Assembly: GCF_007096635.1 (NCBI RefSeq)
Contig: NZ_VKAA01000002.1
Location: 1 to 64,000 of the forward strand
DNA length: 64,000 nucleotides
Reading direction: 5' to 3'
From: Mycolicibacterium sp. 018/SC-01/001
Lineage (GTDB): Bacteria; Actinomycetota; Actinomycetes; Mycobacteriales; Mycobacteriaceae
Shown: piece after piece, positions 10,145-20,161 of the stretch
How the letters are laid out: every line of letters starts with the position of its first letter
Numbering within the stretch: the first letter of the stretch is position 1
Notes under the pieces: model-generated
The model's input: only the letters and a program-made list of their open reading frames with translations
What the model was told of the DNA's origin: nothing
The model's database searches: none
Position numbers and translations under genes: made by a program

Positions 10145-11244
10145 CCCAGTCGCGTCATCCAGCCGTGGGTGTCGGCGAAGGTGCCGCGCTGGATTCCGGT
10201 CAGGGTGTCGCGCAGCGCCATCGTGATCTCGCCGGGCTCGCCGTCGGCGATCGTGAACTCGCCGTCGCTGTGCTTGACGTGGGAGACCGGCGTGATGACG
10301 GCAGCGGTGCCGCAGGCGAACACCTCGGTGATCTCCCCGGCGGCGGCCTTCTTCTGCCATTCGTCGACGTCGATCTTGCGCTCCTCGACCGCGAAACCGG
10401 CGTCGGTGGCCAGCTGCAGCAACGAGTTTCGCGTGATGCCGGGCAACAGCGAGCCGGACAGCTCGGGGGTGACCAACCGGGCGGTACCCCCGCTGCCGAA
10501 GACGAAGAACAGGTTCATCCCGCCCATCTCCTCGACGTAGCGGCGCTCGATCGCGTCGAGCCACACCACCTGATCGCACCCGTGGTCGGCGGCCTCGGCC
10601 TGCGCCAGCAGCGAGGCCGCGTAGTTGCCGCCGAACTTCGCCGCACCGGTGCCGCCCGGCGAGGCCCGCACGTATTCGTGAGAGAGCCACACGCTGACGG
10701 GCTTGATGCCGCGCGGGAAGTACGCGCCGGCCGGTGAGCCGATCACCAGGTAGCGGTACTGATCGGCGGGCCGCACCCCCAGGCCCGGCTCGGTCGCGAT
10801 GATGAACGGCCGCAGGTAGAGCGACTCCTCACCCCCGGCCGGCGGCACCCATTGCCCGTCGACGGCGATGAGCTGACGCAGCGATTCGAGGAACACCTCG
10901 GACGGCAGCTCGGGGATCGCCAGCCGGCGCGCCGAGGTCTGCAGCCGCTCCGCGTTGGCCTCGGGCCGGAACGACACGATGGACCCGTCGTTCCAGCGGT
11001 AGGCCTTGAGCCCTTCGAAGATCTCCTGCGCGTAGTGCAGGACGACCGCCGACGGGTCCAGCTCGATGGGTCCGTACGGCAGCACGCGGGCGTTGTGCCA
11101 CCCGTCGTCGACGGTGTAGTCGACCGACACCATGTGATCGGTGAAGAACTTGCCGAAGCCCGGATTGGCCAGGATCTCGGCCCGTACCTCGTCGCTCGCC
11201 GGGGTCGCAGCGCGATCGACGGTGAACGAGAGGCCTTCAGTCAT
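10141..11244 (-). CDS. ilvE: Branched-chain amino acid aminotransferase (PLP, class IV)
   Basis: Final step of leucine, isoleucine and valine synthesis, and the first step of their breakdown; cytoplasmic. The 367-residue protein has the expected PLP lysine, K203, in [12 protein letters not shown], the substrate-loop [19 protein letters not shown] and the C-terminal [13 protein letters not shown]. This is Rv2210c. It is a single-gene transcript, convergent with cobS through a shared CTAG. Rv2209, which lies between cobS and ilvE in M. tuberculosis, is missing here. Confidence 0.95.
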   Translation of the reverse strand: MTEGLSFTVDRAATPASDEVRAEILANPGFGKFFTDHMVSVDYTVDDGWHNARVLPYGPIELDPSAVVLHYAQEIFEGLKAYRWNDGSIVSFRPEANAERLQTSARRLAIPELPSEVFLESLRQLIAVDGQWVPPAGGEESLYLRPFIIATEPGLGVRPADQYRYLVIGSPAGAYFPRGIKPVSVWLSHEYVRASPGGTGAAKFGGNYAASLLAQAEAADHGCDQVVWLDAIERRYVEEMGGMNLFFVFGSGGTARLVTPELSGSLLPGITRNSLLQLATDAGFAVEERKIDVDEWQKKAAAGEITEVFACGTAAVITPVSHVKHSDGEFTIADGEPGEITMALRDTLTGIQRGTFADTHGWMTRLG

Positions 11245-11251
11245 GCAGGCG

Positions 11252-11257
11252 ATTGTA
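11252..11257 (-). promoter_or_regulatory. Putative -10 of ilvE (leaderless)
   Basis: TACAAT on the minus strand, within a TATACAAT run, ends 7 bases before the ilvE ATG. This is close to the -10 consensus, so ilvE is probably transcribed from about its start codon. Confidence 0.55.
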
Positions 11258-11276
11258 TAACCGCCCGGCCATCGAT

Positions 11277-12374
11277 TTACCGCGTGCGCGTGTCCACGAA
11301 CGGCGGTTTGACCACCTCACACTCGACGGCGCGGCCCCGCACGTCGACGCTCACACGAGCGCCGTCGGCAACCCCGGCAGCGGTGTCGATCAGCGCCAGC
11401 GCGATGCCGACTCGCAAAGTGGGAGAGAACGTTCCGGACGTGGTGACACCGACGGGGGTGTCACCGTCGAGCACGGTCAGGTCGCCGCGCAGCACGCCGC
11501 GGCCGACGGCACGCAGCCCGCGCAGCGTGCGCCGCGGCCCGGCCTCCTTCTCCGCGAGCAGCGCGTCGCGTCCCCAGAAGGCGTCCTTCTTCCAGCCGAC
11601 GGCCCACCCGCAGCGCGCCTGCAGCGGCGAGATGTCGCGCGAGAGTTCGTGTCCGTGCAGGGGATAACCCATTTCGGTGCGCAGCGTGTCCCGCGCCCCG
11701 AGTCCGGCGAGTTCTCCCCCGGCGGCCCGCACCTTCTCGACCAGCGCGTCGAACACGACGCCGGCCTGATCCCACGTCGGCAGCAGCTCGTAGCCGTGCT
11801 CGCCGGTGTAGCCGGTGCGGCACACCCGCACGTCGACTCCCTCGAACACGGCGTCGGCGAACCCCATGTAGTCCATGTCCGTCGGGAGGCCCAGCCCGCC
11901 GACCACCTCGGCGGCCTTGGGCCCCTGCACCGCGAGCACCGCGCGGGAGCGGTGCTCGTCGGTGACCGTCACCCCGGCGGGTGCGCGCTCGACCAACGCG
12001 GCGACGACGTCGGCGGTGTTGGCCGCGTTGGGCACCAGGAAGACCTCGTCGTCGGCGACGTAGTAGGCGATGAGGTCATCGATGACGCCGCCGTCCTCGG
12101 TGCAGCACAGGGTGTACTGCGCCTTGCCCGGACCGATGCGGCCCAGGTCGTTGGTGAAGGCGGAGTTGACGAACGCGGCCGCGCCGGCACCGCTGACCAG
12201 CGCCTTGCCGAGATGGCTGACATCGAACAGGCCGACCGTGGTGCGGGTCGCCGTGTGCTCGGCGACGGTACCGGCGTAGGACACCGGCATCAGCCAGCCC
12301 CCGAATTCGGCGAAGGTGGCCCCGAGCTCGCGGTGCCGGTCTTCGAGCGGGCCGGTCAGCGGTGTGTCAGTCAC
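11277..12374 (-). CDS. gcvT: Aminomethyltransferase, T protein of the glycine cleavage system
   Basis: Takes the aminomethyl group from lipoylated H protein and moves it to tetrahydrofolate, releasing ammonia. The 365-residue protein shows [49 protein letters not shown] and [19 protein letters not shown], the folate-site signature. GcvH and GcvP are not in the window, as in M. tuberculosis, where they lie elsewhere. The GTG at 12374 is chosen over an ATG 12 bases upstream because a TAATGT -10 overlaps that ATG. It is divergent from pepB with only 40 bases between starts; Rv2212 (adenylyl cyclase), which lies here in M. tuberculosis, is absent. Confidence 0.93.
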   Translation of the reverse strand: MTDTPLTGPLEDRHRELGATFAEFGGWLMPVSYAGTVAEHTATRTTVGLFDVSHLGKALVSGAGAAAFVNSAFTNDLGRIGPGKAQYTLCCTEDGGVIDDLIAYYVADDEVFLVPNAANTADVVAALVERAPAGVTVTDEHRSRAVLAVQGPKAAEVVGGLGLPTDMDYMGFADAVFEGVDVRVCRTGYTGEHGYELLPTWDQAGVVFDALVEKVRAAGGELAGLGARDTLRTEMGYPLHGHELSRDISPLQARCGWAVGWKKDAFWGRDALLAEKEAGPRRTLRGLRAVGRGVLRGDLTVLDGDTPVGVTTSGTFSPTLRVGIALALIDTAAGVADGARVSVDVRGRAVECEVVKPPFVDTRTR

Positions 12375-12382
12375 GCCGAACC

Positions 12383-12388
12383 ACATTA
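12383..12388 (-). promoter_or_regulatory. Putative -10 of gcvT
   Basis: TAATGT on the minus strand, 8 bases before the chosen GTG start. A start site at about +1 to +3 of the GTG would give an almost leaderless mRNA. The call depends on the choice of start codon. Confidence 0.35.
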
Positions 12389-12400
12389 GTGGGCAGTGGC

Positions 12401-12406
12401 TAGGGT
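12401..12406 (+). promoter_or_regulatory. Putative -10 of pepB (leaderless)
   Basis: TAGGGT ends 8 bases before the pepB GTG. It lies back to back with the gcvT -10, so the two promoters share about 40 bases of DNA. Confidence 0.45.
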
Positions 12407-12414
12407 GAATCCCC

Positions 12415-13935
12415 GTGAGCACCCCAGCCGGTCACCAGTCCCCCGCCGTCACCGTCGCCAGCGCGCTGCCCAAGCGCACGGTCACCTCGTCGGTGCTGAT
12501 CGTGCCGGTCGTGAGCGTGGGCGACGAACCCCGCGCGACGCTGGTGGCCACCGATCCCCTGGACACACGTGTGGTCGCCGAGATCGAGTCGGCGCTGGCC
12601 GCACTGGGGGCCAAGGGTGGCGCGGAGCAGGTGACCCGCATTCCGGTGCCGTCGCTGCCGGTCGGCAGCGTGCTGGCAGTCGGGCTGGGCAAAAGCCGGG
12701 ACGAGTACCCCGCCGAGACCATCCGGCGCGCTGCCGGCGCGGCCGCCCGCTCGCTGACCGGTGTGGAGACGGCGCTGACGACGCTGTCCCTGCTCGACGT
12801 CGAGGCCGCCGTCGAGGGCCTGATTCTGGGCTCGTACCGCTTCTCCGAGTTCCGCAGTGACAAGACCGCCCCGAAGGACGCCGGCCTGCGCCGGATCACC
12901 GCGCTGACCGCGGACACCAAGTCGGCCACCAAGGAGGCCGCTGCACGGGGTGAGGCCATCGCGACGGCCGTGGCCACCGCCCGCGACTTCGTCAACACCC
13001 CGCCGAGCCATCTGTTTCCCGACGAATTCGCCAAGCGCGCAAAGGCTTTGGGTGAGGAAGCCGGCCTCGAGGTGGAGGTGCTCGACGACAAGGCGCTGAC
13101 CAAGGGCGGGTACGGCGGCATCATCGGCGTCGGCAAGGGCTCGTCGCGGCTGCCCCGGCTCGTGCGCCTGACCCACCGCGGCGGCAAGGGCCGCAAGGCC
13201 AAGACCGTGGCGCTGGTGGGCAAGGGCATCACGTTCGACACCGGCGGCATCTCGATCAAGCCGGCGGCGAACATGCATCACATGACCTCCGACATGGGCG
13301 GTGCCGCGGCGGTGATCGCCACCGTGGTGCTGGCGGCGCGCCTCAAGCTGCCGATCGACGTGATCGCCACGGTGCCGATGGCCGAGAACATGCCGTCGGG
13401 CACCGCTCAGCGGCCGGGTGACGTGCTGACGCAGTACGGCGGCATCACGGTCGAGGTCCTCAACACCGACGCCGAGGGCCGGCTGATCCTGGCCGACGCG
13501 ATCGTGCGGGCGTGCGAGGACGAGCCCGACTACCTGATCGAGACGTCGACGCTGACCGGTGCGCAGATGGTTGCCCTCGGTGCACGCACCCCCGGGGTGA
13601 TGGGCAGCGACGAGTTCCGCGACCGCGTCGCCGAGATCTCGCAGTCGGTCGGCGAGAACGGCTGGGCCATGCCGTTGCCCGAGGAGCTCAAGGACGACCT
13701 CAAGTCGACGGTGGCGGACCTGGCGAACGTCAGTGGGTCCCGCAACGCCGGCATGCTGGTGGCGGGCACGTATCTGCGCGAGTTCGTGGCCGACGGGGTG
13801 GCCTGGGCCCACATCGACATCGCGTCGCCGGCCTACAACTCGGGCGGGCCGTGGGGCTACACACCCAAGGGCGGCACCGGCGTGCCGACGCGGACGATGT
13901 TCGCTGTCCTGGAGGACATCTCAGAAAACGGCTGA
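12415..13935 (+). CDS. pepB: Leucyl aminopeptidase (M17 family)
   Basis: A cytoplasmic two-metal aminopeptidase that removes N-terminal residues from peptides. The 506-residue protein has a poorly conserved N-terminal macro-like domain (to about residue 180) and the M17 catalytic domain, with [15 protein letters not shown] (metal Lys and Asp), [12 protein letters not shown] and the diagnostic [14 protein letters not shown]. Length is typical for the hexameric family. It begins with GTG 12415. The stop is 4 bases from the end of the convergent SDR gene. Confidence 0.95.
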   Translation: MSTPAGHQSPAVTVASALPKRTVTSSVLIVPVVSVGDEPRATLVATDPLDTRVVAEIESALAALGAKGGAEQVTRIPVPSLPVGSVLAVGLGKSRDEYPAETIRRAAGAAARSLTGVETALTTLSLLDVEAAVEGLILGSYRFSEFRSDKTAPKDAGLRRITALTADTKSATKEAAARGEAIATAVATARDFVNTPPSHLFPDEFAKRAKALGEEAGLEVEVLDDKALTKGGYGGIIGVGKGSSRLPRLVRLTHRGGKGRKAKTVALVGKGITFDTGGISIKPAANMHHMTSDMGGAAAVIATVVLAARLKLPIDVIATVPMAENMPSGTAQRPGDVLTQYGGITVEVLNTDAEGRLILADAIVRACEDEPDYLIETSTLTGAQMVALGARTPGVMGSDEFRDRVAEISQSVGENGWAMPLPEELKDDLKSTVADLANVSGSRNAGMLVAGTYLREFVADGVAWAHIDIASPAYNSGGPWGYTPKGGTGVPTRTMFAVLEDISENG

Positions 13936-13939
13936 GCGG

Positions 13940-15271
13940 TCAGACGAACTTGCCGCCGCGGGCGGCGCTGCGCATCGCCTGCGGTGCGGCGTGGGCGATC
14001 GCGTACACCATGCGAGCTTCGGCCGTGACCGGCACGACGGCCTTGTTCTCGCGGACGGCGGTCACGATCGCGCGGGCGACCTTGTCGGGCCCGTAGCGGC
14101 GCAGCGCGAAGCCACGTCGGGCGCGGGCCCGTAGCGCCTCGGCCTCACCGCGGCGAGCGGCGGGCAGCGAGAACCGGGTGGTGTCGACGATGTTGGTGCC
14201 GATCACCCCCGGGCAGATCGTGGTCACGCCGATACCGGCCGAATCCAGTTCTGCACGAAGGCAATCGGAGAACATGAACACCGCGGCCTTCGACGTGCAG
14301 TAGGCGTTCATCATGTTGACCGGCGTGTAGGCGGCCATCGAGGCGATGTTGACGATGTGACCGCCGGCGCCGCGTTCGACCAGGCGTCGGCCAAAGGAAC
14401 GGCAACCGTTGACGACGCCGCCGAAGTTGATGTCGAGCACACGGTCGAACTCGCCGACGGGGGTGTCGAGGAAGTAGCCGGCATGCCCGACGCCGGCGTT
14501 GTTGACGACGACGTCGGGCACCCCGTGCTCGGCGCAGACCTGCTCGGCGAATGCGTCGACGGCTGCCGCGTCCGCCACGTCGACGAGGTAGCGGTGCGTG
14601 GTGGCGCCCGCCTCGTCGAGTAGCCGGGCGGTCTCGGCGAGCCCGTCGGCGTCGACATCGCTGATCACCAGCTCGGCCCCGTCGCGCGCGAACGCCAGTG
14701 CGGTCTCGCGGCCGATCCCGCTGCCGGCGCCGGTGATCGACACCAGGGTGTCGTCGAAAGGCCGGCGCGGCCGCACCTCGGCGCGCCGCAGCTCCCGGTC
14801 CGCGGGCGCACCGGCCAGATGCGTGACGAACTGGCGCACCGCGCGGGCGTAGAGCTCGGGGTGCGTGTCCGGGCCGGGCCGCGCGGTGCCGACCTCGCGT
14901 CGCCACAACCGCGGCACCGTCGCGCTCAGATCGTCGGTATGACCGGCGCCGACGATGTGTTGCACCGGCACGTCGACGGGCCGGTCGGGGACGGGCAGCC
15001 GTCGTCGCCCGAGCCGCCGGCGTGCGTGTCCGGACACCGTCACCGAGGCGATCCCGGCGTCGCTGCGCGTCAGCGCCTCCCACACCGCATCGACGGCGCG
15101 GCCGTGCGCGACGACGTGGACGGGCCGGCCCTCGGCGAGCGCGGCGGTCAGTCCGGCCGGATCGGTGTGCACGACGCGCATGCCGTCGAGCATTGCCGCC
15201 ACCCCCGCCCAGCGGTGAGCGGTGTCGGGGTGGGCGTGCACGGCCACGATGGTCGGCTCGTCGGTGTTCAC
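13940..15271 (-). CDS. EphD-like SDR with a degenerate N-terminal hydrolase domain
   Basis: Positional equivalent of Rv2214c (EphD, an epoxide hydrolase-SDR fusion of about 592 residues linked to mycolic acid metabolism), but only 443 residues here. Residues 1-150 recall an alpha/beta hydrolase start (TIVAVHAHPDTAHRW), yet the nucleophile elbow reads VHVVAHGRAVDAVWEAL instead of a GHDWG-type turn, and the lid is missing. Residues 175-430 are a complete short-chain dehydrogenase: TGAGSGIG, NNAGVGHAG, catalytic Ser, YCTSK with Tyr and Lys, and CPGVIGTNI. I infer that the reductase half is active and the hydrolase half is not. The substrate is unknown. The GTG at 15271 is chosen for its TAGCGT promoter. 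Confidence 0.82.
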   Translation of the reverse strand: MNTDEPTIVAVHAHPDTAHRWAGVAAMLDGMRVVHTDPAGLTAALAEGRPVHVVAHGRAVDAVWEALTRSDAGIASVTVSGHARRRLGRRRLPVPDRPVDVPVQHIVGAGHTDDLSATVPRLWRREVGTARPGPDTHPELYARAVRQFVTHLAGAPADRELRRAEVRPRRPFDDTLVSITGAGSGIGRETALAFARDGAELVISDVDADGLAETARLLDEAGATTHRYLVDVADAAAVDAFAEQVCAEHGVPDVVVNNAGVGHAGYFLDTPVGEFDRVLDINFGGVVNGCRSFGRRLVERGAGGHIVNIASMAAYTPVNMMNAYCTSKAAVFMFSDCLRAELDSAGIGVTTICPGVIGTNIVDTTRFSLPAARRGEAEALRARARRGFALRRYGPDKVARAIVTAVRENKAVVPVTAEARMVYAIAHAAPQAMRSAARGGKFV

Positions 15272-15278
15272 GAGCCGC

Positions 15279-15284
15279 ACGCTA
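15279..15284 (-). promoter_or_regulatory. Putative -10 of the EphD-like gene (leaderless)
   Basis: TAGCGT on the minus strand ends 7 bases before the GTG at 15271. It abuts the stop codon of the small upstream gene (15285), so the SDR may have its own promoter as well as read-through. Confidence 0.4.
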
Positions 15285-15635
15285 CTAGCGGTCCAACTCC
15301 TCGCGGGCGGCGCGTTTGCGCTCGATGCGGCGGCGCTCGTCGTAGTCGCGCATGCGCTGCGGGTAGCCGACCTTCTGCACGTCGTAAACGGGGATCTTCA
15401 GCCGGTCGGAGAGCTTGCGCGCCCCGGCGTAGCCGCCCGCGCGGCGCCGGGTCCATTCGCCGTCGGCGGCGACGAGCACCACCGTCACGTCGGTGACCGT
15501 CGTCTTCGGTTCCACGAACGCCTCGACACCGGTGTGCTCGGCGACCCATTGCTGCAGGTAGCGAAGATCGGCCGCCGGATCACTGCCGGCACGGGCACCG
15601 CGGCGCCGACTCTTCAGCGCGTCGAACAGTCCCAC
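15285..15635 (-). CDS. Small conserved actinobacterial protein, function unknown
   Basis: A 116-residue soluble basic protein. It opens VGLFDALKSRRRG, has a helix DLRYLQQWVAEHTGVEAFVEP, then a beta-rich core (TDVTVVLVAADGEWTRRRAG), the conserved GYAGARKLSDRLKIPVYDVQ, and ends in a very basic helix RMRDYDERRRIERKRAAREE. Homologues are often labelled oxidoreductase without any cofactor motif, and I see none here. GAAGGAG lies 11 bases before the GTG at 15635, which supports the start; the much longer in-frame extension upstream is antisense to dlaT and is not real. It is divergent from dlaT and precedes the EphD-like gene by 13 bases. Confidence 0.8.
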   Translation of the reverse strand: MGLFDALKSRRRGARAGSDPAADLRYLQQWVAEHTGVEAFVEPKTTVTDVTVVLVAADGEWTRRRAGGYAGARKLSDRLKIPVYDVQKVGYPQRMRDYDERRRIERKRAAREELDR

Positions 15636-15803
15636 CTGGGGTGGCTCCTTCCCACTGCTGCAACCCCTCGAGATCGATAGTGCCAGAGCAGCCAGTGCAC
15701 GCGTCTGCGACGAAACGTCGCATCGGACGTGACAGGATGGGAGACCGACACCTCGAGACCGTGAAATCGACCACGAACGACCGTGCAAGGGAGCCGCGAC
15801 ACT

Positions 15804-17585
15804 ATGGCCATCTCCGTCCAGATGCCCGCCCTCGGAGAGAGCGTCACCGAAGGGACCGTCACCCGCTGGCTGAAGCAGGAGGGTGACACGGTCGAGGAGG
15901 ACGAGCCGCTGTTGGAGGTGTCGACGGACAAGGTCGACACCGAGATCCCGTCCCCGGCATCCGGGGTGTTGAAGAAGATCGTCGCCCAGGAGGACGACAC
16001 CGTCGAGGTGGGCGGCGAGCTGGCTGTGATCGGCGACGCTGACGAGGGCGACGACAGCGGCGGTGACGACAGCAGTGACGACGAGTCCGAGGCCGACGAG
16101 TCCGAGCCGGAGGCCGAGGCCGAGGAGCCTGACGAGGAGCCCGCCGAGGAGCCGGACGAGAAGCCCGCCGACAAGCCCGAGCCCAAGAAGTCCTCGGGCG
16201 GCTCCGGGAAGTCCACGCCTGTGCTGATGCCCGAGCTCGGCGAATCGGTGACCGAGGGCACCGTGACCCGCTGGTTGAAAGAGGTCGGCGACAGCGTGGA
16301 GGTCGACGAGCCGCTCGTCGAGGTCTCCACCGACAAGGTCGACACCGAGATCCCGTCGCCGGTGGCCGGCACGTTGCTGTCGATCACGGCCGAGGAGGAC
16401 GACACCGTCGAGGTCGGCGGCGAGCTCGCGAAGATCGGCGACGCCAGTGAGGCCGACAGCGAGCCAGAACCCGAGCCAGAGCCCGAGCCGGAGCCCGAGC
16501 CCGAGCCCGAGCCCGAACCCGAACCGGAGCCCGAGGCCAAGGAAGAGCCCAAGCCGGAACCCAAGAAGGAATCCAAGCCGGAACCCAAGCCCGAGCCCAA
16601 GAAAGAACCGGCGCCCGCTGCGTCGTCCGGTGATTCGGGTCCGTACGTCACTCCGCTGGTGCGCAAGCTGGCCGGCGAACACAACGTCGACCTGTCGGCG
16701 GTGAAGGGCACCGGCGTCGGTGGCCGCATCCGTAAGCAGGACGTGCTGGCGGCGGCGGAGGCCGCCAAGAAGCCGGCCGAGGAGTCGAAGCCGGCTCCTG
16801 CCGCCGAGTCGACGGCGAAGACGTCCGCGCCGGCCCCTCAGCCGGCGGCGGCGCTCGCGCATCTGCGCGGCACCACGCAGAAGGCCAACCGCATCCGGCA
16901 GATCACCGCGAAGAAGACCCGCGAGTCGCTGCAGACCACCGCTCAGCTCACGCAGGTGCACGAGGTCGACATGACCAAGATCGTCGCGCTGCGCGCCAAG
17001 GCGAAGGCCGCGTTCGCGGAGCGTGAGGGCGTCAACCTGACCTACCTGCCGTTCATCGCCCGCGCGGTGATCGATGCGCTGAAGATCCACCCGAACGTCA
17101 ACGCCAGCTACAACGAGGACTCCAAGGAGATCACCTACTACGACGCCGAGCACCTCGGCTTCGCGGTGGACACCGAGCAGGGTCTGCTCTCTCCGGTGAT
17201 CAAGAACGCCGGGGATCTCTCGCTGGGCGGGCTGGCTCGGGCGATCGCCGACATCGCCGCGCGCGCCCGCTCGGGCGATCTCAAGCCCGACGAGCTCTCC
17301 GGCGGCACGTTCACGATCACCAACATCGGCAGCCAGGGCGCGCTGTTCGACACCCCGATCCTGGTGCCGCCGCAGGCGGCGATGCTGGGCACGGGCGCGA
17401 TCGTGAAGCGGCCGCGGGTGATCGTCGACGAGTTCGGCAACGAGTCGATCGGTGTGCGTTCGGTCAGCTACCTACCGCTGACCTACGATCACCGCCTCAT
17501 CGACGGCGCCGACGCCGGCCGGTTCGTCACGACGATCAAACGGCGTCTCGAAGAGGGTGCCTTCGAGGCCGACCTGGGGCTGTAG
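15804..17585 (+). CDS. dlaT: Dihydrolipoamide acyltransferase (E2, DlaT)
   Basis: The E2 core of the pyruvate dehydrogenase complex; in mycobacteria it also serves the peroxiredoxin reductase system with AhpC, AhpD and Lpd. The 593-residue chain has two lipoyl domains with STDKVDTE lysines K43 and K178, an acidic Pro-rich linker containing twelve Glu-Pro repeats, a peripheral subunit-binding domain ([19 protein letters not shown], near 275-310), and the catalytic domain ending [13 protein letters not shown] with His and Asp near 562-566. ATG 15804 follows AAGGGAG by about 10 bases. It is about 40 residues longer than M. tuberculosis DlaT, mainly in the linkers. It heads a run with the epimerase and lipB-lipA, which makes its lipoyl cofactor. 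Confidence 0.95.
   Translation: MAISVQMPALGESVTEGTVTRWLKQEGDTVEEDEPLLEVSTDKVDTEIPSPASGVLKKIVAQEDDTVEVGGELAVIGDADEGDDSGGDDSSDDESEADESEPEAEAEEPDEEPAEEPDEKPADKPEPKKSSGGSGKSTPVLMPELGESVTEGTVTRWLKEVGDSVEVDEPLVEVSTDKVDTEIPSPVAGTLLSITAEEDDTVEVGGELAKIGDASEADSEPEPEPEPEPEPEPEPEPEPEPEPEAKEEPKPEPKKESKPEPKPEPKKEPAPAASSGDSGPYVTPLVRKLAGEHNVDLSAVKGTGVGGRIRKQDVLAAAEAAKKPAEESKPAPAAESTAKTSAPAPQPAAALAHLRGTTQKANRIRQITAKKTRESLQTTAQLTQVHEVDMTKIVALRAKAKAAFAEREGVNLTYLPFIARAVIDALKIHPNVNASYNEDSKEITYYDAEHLGFAVDTEQGLLSPVIKNAGDLSLGGLARAIADIAARARSGDLKPDELSGGTFTITNIGSQGALFDTPILVPPQAAMLGTGAIVKRPRVIVDEFGNESIGVRSVSYLPLTYDHRLIDGADAGRFVTTIKRRLEEGAFEADLGL
16461..16535 (+). repeat. Glu-Pro codon repeat in dlaT
   Basis: A 75-base run of alternating Glu and Pro codons encoding (EP)12-E in the linker after the second lipoyl domain, followed by related KPEPKKE units. 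The codons vary (gag/gaa, ccc/cca/ccg), so it is not a fresh slippage product. Such linkers are extended and mobile, and length change here would be tolerated. Confidence 0.9.
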
Positions 17586-17591
17586 ACGACG

Positions 17592-18509
17592 GTGTCGATG
17601 CTCCCGGATTCGGTCATCGCGATCGCGGGTTCATCTGGTGTGATCGGAACGGCGCTGGTGTATGCGCTGCGTTCCGCTGATCACCGGGTGATCCGCATCG
17701 TGCGACGGGCGCCGTCGAACGCCGACGAGGTGTACTGGAACCCCGACACCGGAGAGTTCGACGCGACCGCTCTGCAGGGCGTGTCCGCCGTGGTCAACCT
17801 GTGCGGCGTCAACGTCGGCGAGAAGCGGTGGTCGGGCGCGTTCAAGCAGAGCCTGCGTGACAGCCGCATCGGCCCGACTGAGGTGCTGTCCCGTGCGGTC
17901 GTGGACGCCGGTGTCCCCGTGCTGATCAATGCCAGCGCGGTCGGCTACTACGGCGACACCGGCTCCCGGCCGGTGGACGAGACCGCGGTGCCCGGGCGGA
18001 CGTTCCTGGCCCGGCTCACCGTGGACTGGGAGGCCGCGACGACGGTCGCCGCCCGGGCGGGCGTGCGTGTCGTGCTGCCCCGCACCGGCCTGGTGATGTC
18101 GCCCTCGGGCGGGATCCTCGGCCGGATTCGGCCGCTGTTCTCGGTGGGGCTGGGCGCACGGCTGGGCAATGGCCGTCAGTACATGTCGTGGATCAGCCTC
18201 GAGGACCAGATCCGTGCGCTGCTGTTCGCGATCAGCCACGACGACCTGGCGGGGCCGGTGAACTTCACCGGCCCGGCGCCGGTGACCAACGCGGAGTTCA
18301 CCACCGCTCTGGGGCGCACCGTGAATCGGCCCACGCCATTCGTCGTGCCGGGGTTCGCGTTGCGCACCGTGCTCGGCGAGTTCGCCGACGAGGGCGTACT
18401 CAGTGGCCAGCGCGCGATCCCGGCTGCTCTGGAGAATGCCGGCTTCCGGTTCCACCACAACACGATCGGTGAGGCGCTGAGGTTCGCCACCGCGGGCAGC
18501 CGTGAGTAA
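17592..18509 (+). CDS. TIGR01777-family epimerase (SulA/YfcH-like)
   Basis: A 305-residue extended SDR of unknown substrate, equivalent to Rv2216. The N-terminal nucleotide motif reads [16 protein letters not shown], and family landmarks follow: [58 protein letters not shown] and, in the C-terminal DUF1731 part, [34 protein letters not shown] (split here only by the reader; the key residues are GEFADE and SGQRA). It starts 6 bases after dlaT (GTG 17592; ATG 17598 is possible) and overlaps lipB by 8 bases, so it belongs to the dlaT-lipB-lipA transcript. A role near lipoate metabolism is guilt by association only. Confidence 0.87.
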   Translation: MSMLPDSVIAIAGSSGVIGTALVYALRSADHRVIRIVRRAPSNADEVYWNPDTGEFDATALQGVSAVVNLCGVNVGEKRWSGAFKQSLRDSRIGPTEVLSRAVVDAGVPVLINASAVGYYGDTGSRPVDETAVPGRTFLARLTVDWEAATTVAARAGVRVVLPRTGLVMSPSGGILGRIRPLFSVGLGARLGNGRQYMSWISLEDQIRALLFAISHDDLAGPVNFTGPAPVTNAEFTTALGRTVNRPTPFVVPGFALRTVLGEFADEGVLSGQRAIPAALENAGFRFHHNTIGEALRFATAGSRE

Positions 18510-19206
18510 CGTCGACGTCGTGGGGTCGATCCGGTCGAGCAGCGCCGACGTCATCGTGCGCCGGCTGGGCACCGTGGACTATCAGGCTGCATGGGATCTG
18601 CAGCGCGAGATCGTCGCGGCGAGGGTCGACGGCGGTCCTGACGAACTCCTCCTGCTGCAGCATCCGCCGGTGTACACCGCCGGCCGGCGCACGCTGCCCG
18701 AGGAGCGTCCCGCTGACGGCACGCCCGTCGTCGACACCGACCGCGGCGGCAAGATCACCTGGCATGGTCCCGGTCAGCTCGTCGGCTATCCGATCATCGG
18801 CCTGGCCGAGCCGTTGGACGTCGTCAACTTCGTCCGCCGCCTCGAGGAGGCGTTGATCACGGTGTGTGCCGGCCTCGGCCTGCAGACCGGCCGCGTCGAG
18901 GGCCGTTCCGGGGTGTGGCTGGCCGCCGACGGAGCCCGCCCGGAACGCAAGGTCGCCGCGATCGGTATCCGGGTGGCGCGCGGGGTCACCCAGCACGGTT
19001 TCGCGCTGAACTGCGACTGCGATCTGAGCGCCTACGGCTCGATCGTGCCGTGCGGCATCGCCGACGCCGGCGTCACGTCGCTGAGCGCCGAGCTCGGCCG
19101 TCGCATCACCGTCGACGACGTCGCGGCCCCGGTGGCCGACGCGGTGTGTGACGTGCTCGACGGCCGGCTCCCGGTGTCGGCGAACGCAGTAGCATCGATG
19201 CAGTGA
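18502..19206 (+). CDS. lipB: Octanoyltransferase
   Basis: Transfers octanoate from acyl carrier protein to lipoyl-domain lysines, the first step of lipoate assembly on DlaT and similar proteins. The 234-residue protein has [15 protein letters not shown], the core signature [17 protein letters not shown], the catalytic lysine in [10 protein letters not shown] and the catalytic Cys in SIVPCGI. An N-terminal extension of about 15 residues precedes the conserved part, so a later start is possible. It overlaps the epimerase upstream by 8 bases and lipA downstream by 4 (GTGA). Confidence 0.95.
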   Translation: MSNVDVVGSIRSSSADVIVRRLGTVDYQAAWDLQREIVAARVDGGPDELLLLQHPPVYTAGRRTLPEERPADGTPVVDTDRGGKITWHGPGQLVGYPIIGLAEPLDVVNFVRRLEEALITVCAGLGLQTGRVEGRSGVWLAADGARPERKVAAIGIRVARGVTQHGFALNCDCDLSAYGSIVPCGIADAGVTSLSAELGRRITVDDVAAPVADAVCDVLDGRLPVSANAVASMQ

Positions 19207-20147
19207 GTGTCGATCCCGGTAACCGCAAACTGCTCCGGCTCGAGGTGCGCAACGCGCAGACCCCGATCGAGCGCAAACCGCCGTGGATCAAGACCAAGGC
19301 GAAGATGGGCCCCGAGTACACGGAGCTGAAGTCGCTGGTCCGCCGCGAGGGACTGCACACGGTGTGCGAGGAGGCGGGCTGCCCGAACATCTTCGAGTGC
19401 TGGGAGGACCGTGAGGCCACCTTCCTCATCGGCGGTGAGCAGTGCACCCGCCGCTGCGACTTCTGCCAGATCGACACCGGCAAGCCCGCCGAGCTGGACC
19501 GCGACGAACCGCGCCGCGTCGCCGAGAGCGTGCAGGCGATGGGCCTGCGGTACTCGACGGTCACGGGCGTGGCGCGCGACGATCTGCCCGACGGCGGCGC
19601 GTGGCTGTACGCCGAGACCGTCCGCCAGATCAAGGCACTGAACCCGAACACGGGCGTCGAGCTGCTCATCCCCGACTTCAACGCCGACCCGGGCCAGCTG
19701 GCCCAGGTCTTCGAGACGCGTCCGGAAGTGTTGGCGCACAACGTTGAAACGGTGCCGCGCATCTTCAAGCGAATCCGCCCGGCGTTCCGGTACGAGCGCA
19801 GCCTGTCGGTGCTGACGATGGCCCGCGCAGACGGCCTGGTGACCAAGAGCAACCTGATCCTCGGCATGGGCGAGACGCCCGAGGAGGTGCGTACCGCGCT
19901 GCGCGACCTGTACGACGCCGGCTGCGACATTGTCACGATCACCCAGTACCTGCGGCCGTCGGCGCGTCACCATCCCGTCGAGCGCTGGGTGCATCCCGAC
20001 GAGTTCGTCGAACATCAGCAGTTCGCCACCGAGCTCGGCTTCCCCGGCGTGCTGGCGGGGCCGCTGGTGCGCTCGTCGTACCGGGCCGGCAAGTTGTATG
20101 CGCAGACGATCGCATCGCGGTCTGCGCAATCGACGCCGTCGTCATAG
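19203..20147 (+). CDS. lipA: Lipoyl synthase (radical SAM)
   Basis: Inserts two sulfurs into the octanoyl chain to complete lipoate. The 314-residue protein has both required cysteine sets: the sulfur-donating auxiliary cluster, C-x4-C-x5-C in [14 protein letters not shown], and the radical SAM cluster CTRRCDFC. Conserved [21 protein letters not shown] and the C-terminal [11 protein letters not shown], with the cluster-binding serine, are present. GTG 19203 overlaps the lipB stop by 4 bases, so translation is coupled. Confidence 0.96.
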   Translation: MSVDPGNRKLLRLEVRNAQTPIERKPPWIKTKAKMGPEYTELKSLVRREGLHTVCEEAGCPNIFECWEDREATFLIGGEQCTRRCDFCQIDTGKPAELDRDEPRRVAESVQAMGLRYSTVTGVARDDLPDGGAWLYAETVRQIKALNPNTGVELLIPDFNADPGQLAQVFETRPEVLAHNVETVPRIFKRIRPAFRYERSLSVLTMARADGLVTKSNLILGMGETPEEVRTALRDLYDAGCDIVTITQYLRPSARHHPVERWVHPDEFVEHQQFATELGFPGVLAGPLVRSSYRAGKLYAQTIASRSAQSTPSS

Positions 20148-20148
20148 A

Positions 20149-20154
20149 TATCCT
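20149..20154 (+). promoter_or_regulatory. Putative -10 of the DUF4191 gene (leaderless)
   Basis: TATCCT ends 7 bases before the ATG at 20162 and lies just after the lipA stop. It would let this gene be expressed apart from the lip operon. Confidence 0.45.
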
Positions 20155-20161
20155 TTCCCGT

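Noticed and set aside
15636..17153. Long minus-strand reading frame joined in frame to the small gene at 15285-15635, with Leu/Gly/Phe-rich repeats resembling a membrane protein
   Set aside because: It is the antisense of the dlaT Glu-Pro repeat and lipoyl domains; the low-complexity sequence is a mirror of that repeat. The small gene has its own GTG and ribosome-binding site.
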